Assembly (NCBI GenBank): GCA_902560675.1
Contig: CACEMP010000013.1
Span: 1 to 37,272, forward strand
DNA: 37,272 nucleotides
Reading direction: 5' to 3'
From: an uncultured Alphaproteobacteria bacterium
GTDB lineage: Bacteria > Pseudomonadota > Alphaproteobacteria > HIMB59 > GCA-002718135
How positions within the stretch are numbered: position 1 is the first letter of the stretch; each line of letters opens with the position of its first letter. The notes under the pieces are model-generated. The model saw only the letters and a program-made list of their open reading frames with translations, was not told the DNA's origin and did not search any database. Below are positions 25,847 to 34,230 of this stretch, piece after piece. A program made the translations under genes and the position numbers.

Positions 25847-26434
25847 TTATATAATTAAATAGAATCCAAAAATTGCACATCCAAGGCCAAGTACTCTTAA
25901 TATTATATTTAAAAAATTATTTCTTATAAGTACGAGTCCTATACCAACACCAAAAAGATGTAGCACTGCTGTGCCAGATGAAAAACCTAACGCAAATAAT
26001 AGTGGATTTGCCGCCCATGGCATTTCAATACCGTGAGCTAATCCATGAAACGCGCCAAAAAATGCAACTGCTATCATTATAATAATTGTTGGTAATTTTT
26101 TTTCTATAGCAACGGATAAACCTAAAAAAATTACAGAAATAATAATTCCCCATTCAATAATATCAGAGAAAGTAATAGCTAGAATTTCTATGAATAAACC
26201 TGCTGCACCTCCTACAATCATAAATAGAACAAACAAGGAGGGGACTGTCCATATGGCTCTTCCACCAATTTGTGAACTGACAACTCCAACACATACCATT
26301 GCCAAGAAATGATCTAATCCTAAAACAGGATGAGAAAGACCGTCATAAAAACCATTCATGCCAGTAAAAGTATGAGCGTAAAGAGGTTTAATAATTAAAA
26401 GTGTGCTGATTAAAAAAAATAATCTTAGAAACAT
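25847..26434 (-). CDS. hupE: HupE/UreJ-family membrane protein
   Basis: This 195-residue protein has a cleavable signal (1-20, ending YAH) and about six transmembrane helices. The motif HPVLGLDHFLAMVCVG (about 36-51) and the second histidine block FHGLAHGIEMPW identify HupE/UreJ. Members carry nickel or cobalt into the periplasm or cell for hydrogenase or urease, although in organisms without those enzymes the metal is unknown. It starts 8 nt after the secreted protein gene, with which it probably forms an operon. Confidence 0.87.
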   Translation of the reverse strand: MFLRLFFLISTLLIIKPLYAHTFTGMNGFYDGLSHPVLGLDHFLAMVCVGVVSSQIGGRAIWTVPSLFVLFMIVGGAAGLFIEILAITFSDIIEWGIIISVIFLGLSVAIEKKLPTIIIMIAVAFFGAFHGLAHGIEMPWAANPLLFALGFSSGTAVLHLFGVGIGLVLIRNNFLNIILRVLGLGCAIFGFYLII

Positions 26435-26442
26435 ACTCAGTT

Positions 26443-27117
26443 CTATGCCTTTCTTCTAAAAAATATTCTTTTTATAAAAAAATAAATAATTGTTATTAAA
26501 ACTAAAAGAGCAATATGAGGAATATAAGCACGAATATCAAATTTTTGCCAATGTACAATGTCCATAAATGGACCTATATACAAAATAATAGGTGTCCAAG
26601 TTAATACTTGTTCCCACAAATTGGATCCAAAAAATTCTGCCTCACCAACTGCTAATGAATAATGTCCGGTGTTATCTTCGTTAAATACCTTTATATAATA
26701 AGTTCCAGCATTAATCATAAAACTTGTTTTAAATTCTTCGTTTCTTTCAGTTCCTATTTCAGGACCTTTCCAATACCAATCTCTAGCATAAGGTTCATAC
26801 CATGCATTCCAATTAAAATCCTCGCCATCAGCATTATAAATAACTTCTTTGTTTTCATTTAAAACTTCAATGGATAACCATTTATAATTATCATTTACTT
26901 TTGGGCTTAAGATGCCTGTGTAAAATAAAAAATCACGATCACTTTCTATTTTATAATAATGTGGCTCACCTTCTAATTTAGAATAATAAGCTTTTGAAAT
27001 TTCTGGGTATACAACCTCATGTGGGTTATCAAAAGATGGTGAATAATTTATTAATTTAGGTTGATGGGCAAAAATTGATAAAGGATAAAATACTAAAAGA
27101 AAAATTAATATTTTCAT
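26443..27117 (-). CDS. Secreted, C-terminally membrane-anchored protein of unknown function
   Basis: This 224-residue protein has a signal peptide (1-17, ending IFAH), an extracytoplasmic beta-rich domain with many Tyr and Trp residues (about 20-165), a possible first hydrophobic segment near 170-185 and a clear C-terminal transmembrane helix (about 198-217) followed by a basic tail (KRIFFRRKA). I do not recognise a named family. FNEDNTGHYSLAVGE near 148-162 resembles beta-sandwich repeats in exported proteins. It is the first gene of an operon with hupE, so a role in capturing or presenting a metal is plausible but inferred. Confidence 0.7.
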   Translation of the reverse strand: MKILIFLLVFYPLSIFAHQPKLINYSPSFDNPHEVVYPEISKAYYSKLEGEPHYYKIESDRDFLFYTGILSPKVNDNYKWLSIEVLNENKEVIYNADGEDFNWNAWYEPYARDWYWKGPEIGTERNEEFKTSFMINAGTYYIKVFNEDNTGHYSLAVGEAEFFGSNLWEQVLTWTPIILYIGPFMDIVHWQKFDIRAYIPHIALLVLITIIYFFIKRIFFRRKA

Positions 27118-27161
27118 AATTACTTATAAAAATAAAAATTATACTTTTCAACAATTGTAAA

Positions 27162-27192
27162 GTTTGGGGCCACTTTGGGCCCCTATCCAAAC
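27162..27192 (-). terminator. GC-rich hairpin terminator after the hsp20 gene
   Basis: GGGGCC (27166-27171) and GGCCCC (27178-27183) form a GC stem with a 6-nt loop, flanked by an outer GTTT/AAAC pairing with a small bulge. It starts at the hsp20 stop codon. The minus-strand sequence after it (ACTTTACAATTG) is only weakly T-rich, so termination efficiency is uncertain. Confidence 0.6.
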
Positions 27193-27629
27193 TACTTTAT
27201 TGAGATTAGTCTAGCTTTTTTTTCTTCTGGAATAATTCTCTCCAAATCAATCACTAAAAGTCCATTTTTCAATTCAGCATCTTTAACTTTTATATCTTCT
27301 GAAATTGTGAACGATCTTTCAAATTGTCTTGTTGAGATTCCTTTATGGATTACACCATTGCCATTTTCATTAACCACTTTTTCTTTAGGTTTATTTCTAA
27401 CAGTTAGGTTGTTTTCTTTTAATTCAATCTCAATATCTTCTTTACTATATCCAGCGAGAGCAACTTCAATTTTATAGTTGTGCTCATCGACTCTATGAAT
27501 ATTGTAAGGTGGATAATTTGTATTGTATCGTTCCGTAGACTCCAACATTCTATCAAATTCATCAAAAATTGAGTCAAATCCAACAGAGAATGGTCTTAGA
27601 GAATTCCAAACGGATAGGTTTCTAGTCAT
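27192..27629 (-). CDS. Small heat-shock protein (Hsp20/alpha-crystallin, IbpA-like)
   Basis: This 145-residue chaperone has an alpha-crystallin domain (about 40-135), with EVALAGYSKEDIEIEL in its first half and the hallmark ELKNGLLVIDLERIIPEEKK near 117-136. It holds unfolding proteins in soluble form. An upstream in-frame start would add 14 residues, but the start used here (MTRNLSVW) has a clear AAAGGAG Shine-Dalgarno 5 nt upstream and fits IbpA-type N-termini. Its leader has a heat-shock-sigma-type promoter and a thermometer-like hairpin that hides the Shine-Dalgarno, so it is probably induced by heat at both transcription and translation. Confidence 0.93.
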   Translation of the reverse strand: MTRNLSVWNSLRPFSVGFDSIFDEFDRMLESTERYNTNYPPYNIHRVDEHNYKIEVALAGYSKEDIEIELKENNLTVRNKPKEKVVNENGNGVIHKGISTRQFERSFTISEDIKVKDAELKNGLLVIDLERIIPEEKKARLISIK

Positions 27630-27687
27630 AGTAACTCCTTTATTAAGCAAGTTTATTTTGTCCGCACCCACAATGGCATACAGACAA
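27630..27687 (-). promoter_or_regulatory. ROSE-like RNA thermometer in the hsp20 leader
   Basis: The short leader can fold into two hairpins. The 5' one pairs UUGUCU (27687-27682) with GGACAA (27663-27658). The 3' one (27653-27633) pairs AACUUGCU with AGGAGUU around a UAAUAA loop, leaving one G bulged. The UUGCU element opposite AGGA is the conserved anti-Shine-Dalgarno of ROSE thermometers. It would block ribosome binding at low temperature and melt on heating. Confidence 0.72.
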
Positions 27688-27692
27688 TTATA

Positions 27693-27720
27693 ATGTGGGG
27701 ATGATTGTGTTTAATTCAAG
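27693..27720 (-). promoter_or_regulatory. Heat-shock sigma (RpoH)-type promoter for hsp20
   Basis: On the minus strand CTTGAA (27720-27715), a 14-nt spacer and CCCCACAT (27700-27693) match the sigma-32 consensus (CTTGAA, 13-17 nt, CCCCAT-T). The predicted start of transcription falls near 27686, where the first leader hairpin begins. Confidence 0.75.
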
Positions 27721-27726
27721 TCTTTG

Positions 27727-28383
27727 TTATTTTTTTCTTATAAACGATAATCCATCGGATAATGGGAGAAGAGAGAATTCCACTCTTGTGTCATTTTGTA
27801 TTTTTAAATTTAAATCACGGATAGTTTTTGTTTGAGAGTCTTGTTTAGTTTCGTCAGCAACATCACCGTGCCAAAGCACATTATCAATAATTATTATTCC
27901 ATTAGAAACTAATAGGTTTAGCGACAGTTCGTAATAATTTGGATAATTATTTTTATCAGCATCTATAAAAATTAAATCATAACTGTGTTGACGGTCAATC
28001 ATGCTTTGCATTACCTCAACACCATCTCCAATAACCGATTCAATTTTTGAGCTCATATTATCTAATTCCCAATATTTTTTTGCTAAGGGTAAAAATTCAT
28101 CTGAATTATCAACAGTTATAATTTTTCCAGATTCAGGTAGACCTCTAGCCAAAAACAAAGTGCTCATCCCTGTAAACCTTCCAATTTCTAAAGTATTTTT
28201 AGCATTGGAAATTTTAGTTATCATTTCTAAAAACTGACCTTGTTCTTTTGCAATCTGCATTTGGGAAACACTACCAAGTTTTAAAGTTTCATTTTCTAGT
28301 TCAGTAATTATTTTATCTTCTCGGTAACCTACGCTTTGTAAATATTTTACAAGTGCTTCATTAATTTTAGTTTGGGTGCTCAT
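27727..28383 (-). CDS. O-methyltransferase, class I SAM-dependent (Methyltransf_3 type)
   Basis: This 218-residue protein has the CCoAOMT-like architecture: motif I as LEIGRFTGMSTLFLARGLPE (about 60-79), the acidic loop TVDNSDEF, FIDADKNNYPNYYE (metal-binding Asp near 141-143) and IIIDNVLWHGDVAD (about 165-178). Such enzymes methylate hydroxyl groups of catechol-like or other small molecules using a divalent metal. The substrate is not predictable. Its ATG overlaps the last base of deoA, so it is translated with the nucleoside salvage operon, though a functional link is not obvious. Confidence 0.87.
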   Translation of the reverse strand: MSTQTKINEALVKYLQSVGYREDKIITELENETLKLGSVSQMQIAKEQGQFLEMITKISNAKNTLEIGRFTGMSTLFLARGLPESGKIITVDNSDEFLPLAKKYWELDNMSSKIESVIGDGVEVMQSMIDRQHSYDLIFIDADKNNYPNYYELSLNLLVSNGIIIIDNVLWHGDVADETKQDSQTKTIRDLNLKIQNDTRVEFSLLPLSDGLSFIRKK

Positions 28384-29693
28384 TAATTTATGGTTTCAAA
28401 TATTTCAGATAGTTTTTGAGTTTTTTTATCTGAAATAATGAAACAACTTTTTATTTTATTTATTAAATTATCATCTATATTTTTACTTGAGTATAAACTT
28501 AACAGAGGAGTTGAGGAATTCACTTCATCACCAATATTGAGTACATTATCATATCCAACTCCGTAATCTATTTTATCGGTAACCTGTTTTCTTCCTCCTC
28601 CAAGTTCGATAAGTATAAGGCCTAATTCTCTGGTATGAATTTTTTCTATCCATCCTTCCTTATTACAAAATACATCTTTTCGAACGGAGGTATTTATTAA
28701 ATCTGTTTCAAAAGATGATAAAATATTTTTTGGTCCACCCAAGGCTGCAACCATCATTTCAAATTTTTCTGCAGCTAATCCATTATTAATAACCGTATTA
28801 ATTTTATTATATGCTTCTTCTTTAGAAATTTTATAAATGTTTACTAATAACGAAGATATTAATTCATTAGTGATCTTCTCTAATCGGTGATCTTTAAAAT
28901 CATTTTTAATATATTTTATGCATTCTAATATCTCTAGCTTATGACCAGCACTTTTACCTAAGACCTGATTCATATCTGTTAGTATAGCTTCACAATGTAA
29001 ACCTGCTCCTTTAGCGACTCTTACTAAGGAGTTGGATAAATCTCTTGCTATATCAATAGTGCTATTAAAAGATCCATTACCAACTTTTACATCAAGTACT
29101 AAAGATGAAAGACCGCTTGCAATTTTTTTTGAAAGAATAGATGACGTTATTAAAGGTAAAGATTCTACTGTACCCACAATATCCCTTATAGAATATAATT
29201 TTTTATCAGCTGGTGCTAGGTTAGAGGTTTGACCAATAATTGCACAACCAACGTCTTTTACAACTTTTTTAAAAGTCTCTAAATCAGGCTTTGTATTGTA
29301 CCCAGGTATTGAATCAAATTTATCTAGAGTACCGCCCGTATGACCCAATCCTCTACCTGAAATCATTGGTACATACAGTCCACAAGCTGCAAGTATTGGT
29401 GCTAATATAACGCTAGTCTTGTCTCCAACACCACCAGTTGAGTGCTTATCACAAACCAACTCATTATCTACAATCTCAGACCAATTCAGTGTATCGCCTG
29501 ATTTCGTCATGGCCTCAGTTAAACAAACAGTTTCCTCAGGTGTCATTCCATTTGAAAATATTGCCATGCTCATTGCTGCAATTTGTGCGTCTGAAAAAGA
29601 TCCATTGGTCAAACCGTCTACAAAAAAGTTGATGTCTTCTTTTGACAGATCTTGGCTGTCTCTTTTTTTTCTAATTATCTCTTGAGGTATCAT
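28383..29693 (-). CDS. deoA: Thymidine phosphorylase (DeoA)
   Basis: This 436-residue protein matches thymidine phosphorylase in length and order: N-terminal PQEIIRKKRDSQDLS, the phosphate-binding KHSTGGVGDKTS (about 83-94), SGRGLGHTGGTLDK (about 113-126), and a C-terminal domain with GGGRKQVTDKIDYGVG. It splits thymidine or deoxyuridine to the base and deoxyribose-1-phosphate. The start overlaps the end of the purine nucleoside phosphorylase gene by 23 nt, and the stop touches the O-methyltransferase start. It is part of a nucleoside salvage operon with cdd. Confidence 0.93.
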   Translation of the reverse strand: MIPQEIIRKKRDSQDLSKEDINFFVDGLTNGSFSDAQIAAMSMAIFSNGMTPEETVCLTEAMTKSGDTLNWSEIVDNELVCDKHSTGGVGDKTSVILAPILAACGLYVPMISGRGLGHTGGTLDKFDSIPGYNTKPDLETFKKVVKDVGCAIIGQTSNLAPADKKLYSIRDIVGTVESLPLITSSILSKKIASGLSSLVLDVKVGNGSFNSTIDIARDLSNSLVRVAKGAGLHCEAILTDMNQVLGKSAGHKLEILECIKYIKNDFKDHRLEKITNELISSLLVNIYKISKEEAYNKINTVINNGLAAEKFEMMVAALGGPKNILSSFETDLINTSVRKDVFCNKEGWIEKIHTRELGLILIELGGGRKQVTDKIDYGVGYDNVLNIGDEVNSSTPLLSLYSSKNIDDNLINKIKSCFIISDKKTQKLSEIFETIN

Positions 29694-30501
29694 CGAATTG
29701 AACTTCTTGTATAAATTGTTTAACTAAATTTAAAACATTGTTCTCTGCTAAACTTGCATTCTCTAAAGTTTCTTGATGACTTAATTTTGTTTTATTCATA
29801 CCAGCAGCTAAGTTGGTGATTACACTGATGCCAATAACAGGAAGTCCACAATGATTAGCAACTAAAACTTCTGGTACCGTAGACATTCCAACAGCATTTC
29901 CACCTATCACTTTTAAGGCATTGATTTCAGCAGGTGTTTCAAAATTTGGTCCTGAGTACATACAATAAATACCTTCATAAATTTTTTGATCTATTTTTTT
30001 AGCGACTTGAATTAACTGATTTCTATAAAACTTATGATATCCATCACTCATGTCATGAAAGCGAGGGCCATACTCTTCAGCATTAGGTCCAATAAGTGGA
30101 TTGAAGCCACTCCAGTTAATGTGATCCTTAATTGCCATCAGACTGCCAGCCGGCATAGTTTCATCTAAACTACCTGCTGCATTTGTAACAATTAATAACT
30201 TAGACCCAATGTCTTTTAAAACTCTTATAGGTGAAGCCAAGCTTTGAGGATTGTGTCCTTCATAAATATGGGATCTTCCATACATACAAACAACATTTAA
30301 AGTATTTATTTTTCCTAAAACTAATTTACCGGCATGACCTTTGACAGTTGGCTGTGGAAAGTCAGATAACTGTTCATATGAAATTGATTCTTGAATATCT
30401 TTTTCTTCAAAAAAATTAGTTAGTCCACTTCCTAAAATTACAGCAATATCAGGTGAAGTATTGTTTGTTATTTCTAAAAATTTTTTTGCCGAGGGTAACA
30501 T
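29671..30501 (-). CDS. punA: Purine nucleoside phosphorylase (PNP-I, trimeric type)
   Basis: This 276-residue protein shows the trimeric PNP pattern: ILGSGL near 20-25, KGHAGKLVLG near 54-63, YGRSHIYEGH near 74-83, VTNAAGSLDE near 106-115, YSGPNFETPAEI near 181-192 and the base-recognition region VGMSTVPEVLVANHCG near 203-218. It phosphorolyses inosine and guanosine to the free base and ribose-1-phosphate. The ATG overlaps the last base of cdd, and its end overlaps deoA by 23 nt. Confidence 0.92.
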   Translation of the reverse strand: MLPSAKKFLEITNNTSPDIAVILGSGLTNFFEEKDIQESISYEQLSDFPQPTVKGHAGKLVLGKINTLNVVCMYGRSHIYEGHNPQSLASPIRVLKDIGSKLLIVTNAAGSLDETMPAGSLMAIKDHINWSGFNPLIGPNAEEYGPRFHDMSDGYHKFYRNQLIQVAKKIDQKIYEGIYCMYSGPNFETPAEINALKVIGGNAVGMSTVPEVLVANHCGLPVIGISVITNLAAGMNKTKLSHQETLENASLAENNVLNLVKQFIQEVQFDDTSRDN

Positions 30502-30917
30502 TAAAGATTCTCTGGGCCAAAAGAGTCTGGAAGTAATTCTTCGAGCGTTGATGTTTTCATATGACCATTTTCGTTACACATATGAATCTTTGTATCTAAA
30601 GTAGCAAATTCTCTTAACCTCTGTCTACAACCGCCACAAGGTGAGCATAATAATTCACCTGAACCTATAACCACAACTTCTAAAATTTTTTTGTTTCCAT
30701 TAGATATCATATTTCCAATTGCTGTTGCTTCTGCACACTGGGATTGAGGATAGGCTGCATTTTCAACATTACAACCAGTAATAATTTTACTATCTTCTGT
30801 TAGAAATGCTGCTCCTACTTTAAAATTTGAATAAGGCACATGAGCTTGCTCTCTAACTTTTTTTGCAGCCTTAAATAAAGTATCAAAATTTTCTGAAACC
30901 ATATTCTTGTTTAACAT
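30501..30917 (-). CDS. cdd: Cytidine deaminase
   Basis: This 138-residue protein has the zinc-dependent cytidine deaminase signature: substrate motif NVENAAYPQSQCAE near 55-68 (Cys zinc ligand and catalytic Glu) and SPCGGCRQRL near 96-105 (two zinc cysteines). The early motif VPYSNFKVGAAF is also typical. It converts cytidine and deoxycytidine to uridine forms. It is the first gene of the cdd-PNP-deoA-O-methyltransferase operon, allowing ribose and bases to be recovered from nucleosides. Confidence 0.94.
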   Translation of the reverse strand: MLNKNMVSENFDTLFKAAKKVREQAHVPYSNFKVGAAFLTEDSKIITGCNVENAAYPQSQCAEATAIGNMISNGNKKILEVVVIGSGELLCSPCGGCRQRLREFATLDTKIHMCNENGHMKTSTLEELLPDSFGPENL

Positions 30918-30943
30918 GAAATTACTAAAAAAATTATTTATTT

Positions 30944-32095
30944 CTAAATCTTAAACAATTCTTGAGACAAATCAGGAAGTTCGTCCCCCCAAAAAACTTC
31001 TTTACGTAAAAATTCTGGATCTTTGTTAAAACAAACAGACATTGCAGAATTATAAACAGCCCTTGAGTCAATAGTCGAATTTAGATCTCTTCCCTCAAAT
31101 AATTCTTTCTTTTTTAGTCCAGGCCAATCTGTATAAACTTGAGATTTTTTTAACAAGCCTCCAGCCATTAGTATTGCACTTCCATATCCGTGCTCAGTTC
31201 CATAGCCTCCATTTTGTTTTATAGTTCGGCCAAATTCAGTCAGAGTAAGAATTAGCGTATTATCAAACGCTTGACCAAGATTTTTATGTAAAATAGTAAC
31301 AATTTTATTTACTTCTTCTAGTTCATCAGCATGCGCTCCATCAACACCTCCTTGAGCAGCATGGGTATCAAAACCATCTAAATCAAATACAGCAACTCGA
31401 GGACCGCTTTGATCTTTTAATTGTTTAGCAGCTTCAAGAGCAAGTTTTTTTCTATCATCAGAGTCAGTAGCTATTTGCATAGACAATGGTCTTTGTCTAA
31501 TTGTATCAAGTGTAGATTTAATTAGCTCGTTATGCTCACCCTTAAATTCAGTATAAATTTGATCTATTAACTTTGTTTCAACAAAATCTGGTGATGGGAA
31601 GAAATTATTATTCTGAGGCACACCTCTTAATAAAAGTGGCATTGGTAAAGATATTGCCAGACCTTTTCCTATAATATTTGAAGCTAGTAATCCCCTACCA
31701 AGCCATCCTGTTTTTTCTTTGTATGGAATGTGTGCTCCAGTTTCCATTAAATTTTGTCCATCAAAATGTGACCTGCCTGTGTAAGGAATATTTGTTGCAT
31801 GAACAAATGCCGCTTGATTTTTTTTCCAGAGTTTATGAAAAATTTCTAATTTAGGGTGAAGACCAAAATCACTGTTCAAATTAAAAACGTCTTCAAGAAT
31901 AAGTTTTTTTCTCAATTTTTTAAGACGTTTATCTCCAATAACAGGAACGGCTGTTAAACCATCCATTCCCCCGCGAAGTGATATAATAATTAGATTTTTT
32001 TTCTGCATTGAAGCAAAACTTATTTTTGGAAAATATCCAGAAAGAAATAATGTTGTTGATCCTCCAATTAAAAAATTTCTTCTTGTGCAGTTCAT
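30944..32095 (-). CDS. DUF1501 secreted protein
   Basis: This 383-residue protein has a twin-arginine signal (TRRNFLIGG at 4-12, hydrophobic to about 27) and then the DUF1501 core: SLRGGMDGL near 39-47, GRSHFDGQNLMETG near 104-117, DLDGFDTHAAQGG near 226-238 and LTLTEFGRTIKQNGGYGTEHG near 276-296. These resemble the alkaline-phosphatase/sulfatase fold, but the function is unsettled. It follows its usual partner, a DUF1800 gene, with a 4-nt overlap. Confidence 0.9.
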   Translation of the reverse strand: MNCTRRNFLIGGSTTLFLSGYFPKISFASMQKKNLIIISLRGGMDGLTAVPVIGDKRLKKLRKKLILEDVFNLNSDFGLHPKLEIFHKLWKKNQAAFVHATNIPYTGRSHFDGQNLMETGAHIPYKEKTGWLGRGLLASNIIGKGLAISLPMPLLLRGVPQNNNFFPSPDFVETKLIDQIYTEFKGEHNELIKSTLDTIRQRPLSMQIATDSDDRKKLALEAAKQLKDQSGPRVAVFDLDGFDTHAAQGGVDGAHADELEEVNKIVTILHKNLGQAFDNTLILTLTEFGRTIKQNGGYGTEHGYGSAILMAGGLLKKSQVYTDWPGLKKKELFEGRDLNSTIDSRAVYNSAMSVCFNKDPEFLRKEVFWGDELPDLSQELFKI

Positions 32096-33528
32096 ATTTT
32101 TAATACTCCTGGCAAATTACAAACAACTCCATACTTTTGCCCTAAATCATAATCTGATGTCCCAAATCTAAAATTATCAATAAGTGATGCCATATTTGCA
32201 TGATCTTCAAAATTATTTTTAAGACACGCTAAAATAAAATCATGTGATCTGTTTTCAGATTTAACTAGCATTGGCAGTTCAACTGAAGCAAACCAAAAGC
32301 GGCGTAATAATAATTCTGGTGATACCCAATCTACCTCCAAATCACTCCAACCATTAGGTTGTTTTGCACGATAAGGTGAGTGACCTATTTCTCTAAGTAT
32401 CCATGATAATTGTCTTTGTCTATTATTTGGCTTTGACTTAAAAGTATAATTCATTTTTTCAAAAGAAAGCGGAATATTTAAATCAAACATTCTAGATAAT
32501 TGCATTAACCATATTTCAGGTGGATGAAATTTATGTGTAATCTCATTATACTTATAAGCTTGCGTTATGACTTCTTTGTGAATTTCAATTAAGTTTCCAT
32601 TGGATTTGTTCCATGCTTCTATTACTGGGTTTATCATTTCATCTGTTGGCTCATCTGTAATAAAATGCCTGCATAATTTTGTTGATACAAATTTGATACA
32701 GATTGGGTGTGTTGCCAAATCATGAATTACTTTTGCAAGTTCTCTTTTTGCATCGTTTTTGTATTTAACTCCTAAAACTATTTTATCTCCTTTTTGATGC
32801 ATTTCTTGATCAAACCATATATCACCAGTTTCTAAATTTTTTCTATCCCATTTGTGCGCCCAACCTGTCATGATATAGGCTAACTGAATAACATCTTCCT
32901 GAGTATATCCAGCATTAGGAGAAACTGTGTGTAACTCTAATAATTCTCTTGCATGATTTTCGTTTATAGTCTCTCCCCACTCCATTCCTTTTTTAGAATT
33001 GGGGCCAAAAGATTCTGAATTATCAAGGTGATGAATCATACACCATGAAGTCGTTACTGACTGAACCATCTCTTCAAAAGTTTTAACCATGTTAGGTCTA
33101 ATAATTTCTCGTTGATAGGGCCCAGTACTAAACTCTGCTAGAAAATCTTTTTCACTTATTGCAAAATGATTTCCCCAAAAAAGCCAGAAACGCTCGAAAA
33201 CAGGTTGTTTGGAATACTTTGTTTGAAAATGACGAATAGCATGTTCATTTAATTCAAAATATCTTTCACCAGTTTTTATTCTTAATTCATCTTTTGCTTT
33301 TCTATAAGCATGTTTATCATTTTTAAATTTTTTTCTTAAAACTTCTCTATCTCCGTACACCCATTCACCATATTTTTTTCTTAAATCTTTTTCTGTTGGG
33401 ATTGTTCCAGGCCACAAAAAATCAGGTATGATATCTAATTGATTTATTGCCCAATTAAGAGGATCTTTATCTGGTTTTTCATTTGGCGACAGGCCAAACG
33501 CTACTCGTCTATAAAAATTTAATGACAT
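32092..33528 (-). CDS. DUF1800 family protein
   Basis: This 478-residue protein begins with YRRVAFGLSPNE, close to the family's usual HLLRRAGFG start, and contains WFLFWGNHFAIS-like and NENHARELLELHTVSPNAGYTQEDV blocks (about 193-217) and a FVSTKLCRHF block near 280-289. DUF1800 proteins nearly always pair with a DUF1501 gene, as here. I see no signal peptide at this N-terminus. The biochemical role is unknown; an exported polymer- or envelope-related role is often suggested. It is divergent from the TrpF-like gene. Confidence 0.88.
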   Translation of the reverse strand: MSLNFYRRVAFGLSPNEKPDKDPLNWAINQLDIIPDFLWPGTIPTEKDLRKKYGEWVYGDREVLRKKFKNDKHAYRKAKDELRIKTGERYFELNEHAIRHFQTKYSKQPVFERFWLFWGNHFAISEKDFLAEFSTGPYQREIIRPNMVKTFEEMVQSVTTSWCMIHHLDNSESFGPNSKKGMEWGETINENHARELLELHTVSPNAGYTQEDVIQLAYIMTGWAHKWDRKNLETGDIWFDQEMHQKGDKIVLGVKYKNDAKRELAKVIHDLATHPICIKFVSTKLCRHFITDEPTDEMINPVIEAWNKSNGNLIEIHKEVITQAYKYNEITHKFHPPEIWLMQLSRMFDLNIPLSFEKMNYTFKSKPNNRQRQLSWILREIGHSPYRAKQPNGWSDLEVDWVSPELLLRRFWFASVELPMLVKSENRSHDFILACLKNNFEDHANMASLIDNFRFGTSDYDLGQKYGVVCNLPGVLKI

Positions 33529-33579
33529 ATATAAAAAAAATAGTTTACATATATTTATAATTTTTAAAAATAAAATTTA

Positions 33580-34230
33580 ATGAAAAATATACCTCTAAAA
33601 ATTTGTGGCATAACAAATGTGAAATCTGTTGAAGTGGCACACAAAAATAAAATAAAATCATTGGGTTTTGCAAGTAAAAATTTAAATGGACCAAACACAG
33701 TTAGTGATAAAAAAATACAATCATTAATTAAAGAATGTAAAAATTATAAAATAGAATCAGTACTTCTGACTCGATATGTATCTTTAGACGAGCTAATAGA
33801 ACAAATAGATTTTACAAAACCAAAGACAATTTCATGTTCATATCATTTTCCCAAAAAAGATTTATTAAAAATAAAAAAAATATTTAGAAGATTAAAAATT
33901 GGTATTGCAGTTAATCCAGAAAATTTTGATAAAAAATACATTGAATCAATTAGAAAAATTGTTGATGTTATTTATTTTGATATGAATGTTTATAGAAAAA
34001 GGAGTATTAAAAAGTATTCATTGAGAAAAAGTATTAAACAAATACAGTTTATAAAAAGTAAAAATATTCCAGTTTATATTGGTGGTGGTATAGACAAAAA
34101 AAATGTTTCCAACATTCTAAAAAAAATAACACCTTTTGGATTAGATATTTCTAGAAGCCTGAAAAATCAGAGAAATTTAATTTCTAAATCAAAACTCAAA
34201 GATTTTTTAAATCAAATTTCGGTAGGATAA
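33580..34230 (+). CDS. TrpF-like TIM-barrel protein, divergent active site
   Basis: This 216-residue protein looks like phosphoribosylanthranilate isomerase at both ends: KICGIT at 7-12 with catalytic-type Cys9, the general-acid-type Asp134 (IYFD), and the phosphate-binding YIGGGI-NV and GLDISRS near the C-terminus. The middle is divergent. The SxR segment that binds the substrate carboxylate is replaced by NGPNTV, the QLHG block is lost, and the GGtG-TFDW loop is replaced by basic residues (RKRSIKKY). It may be a fast-evolving TrpF or a paralogue with a new role. It is convergent with folK, overlapping it by 24 nt. Confidence 0.6.
   Translation: MKNIPLKICGITNVKSVEVAHKNKIKSLGFASKNLNGPNTVSDKKIQSLIKECKNYKIESVLLTRYVSLDELIEQIDFTKPKTISCSYHFPKKDLLKIKKIFRRLKIGIAVNPENFDKKYIESIRKIVDVIYFDMNVYRKRSIKKYSLRKSIKQIQFIKSKNIPVYIGGGIDKKNVSNILKKITPFGLDISRSLKNQRNLISKSKLKDFLNQISVG

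Noticed and set aside
27630..27671. Upstream extension of hsp20 by 14 codons
   Set aside because: The extra residues would cover the Shine-Dalgarno and the thermometer hairpin; the ATG at 27629 has a good ribosome-binding site and gives a normal IbpA-type N-terminus.
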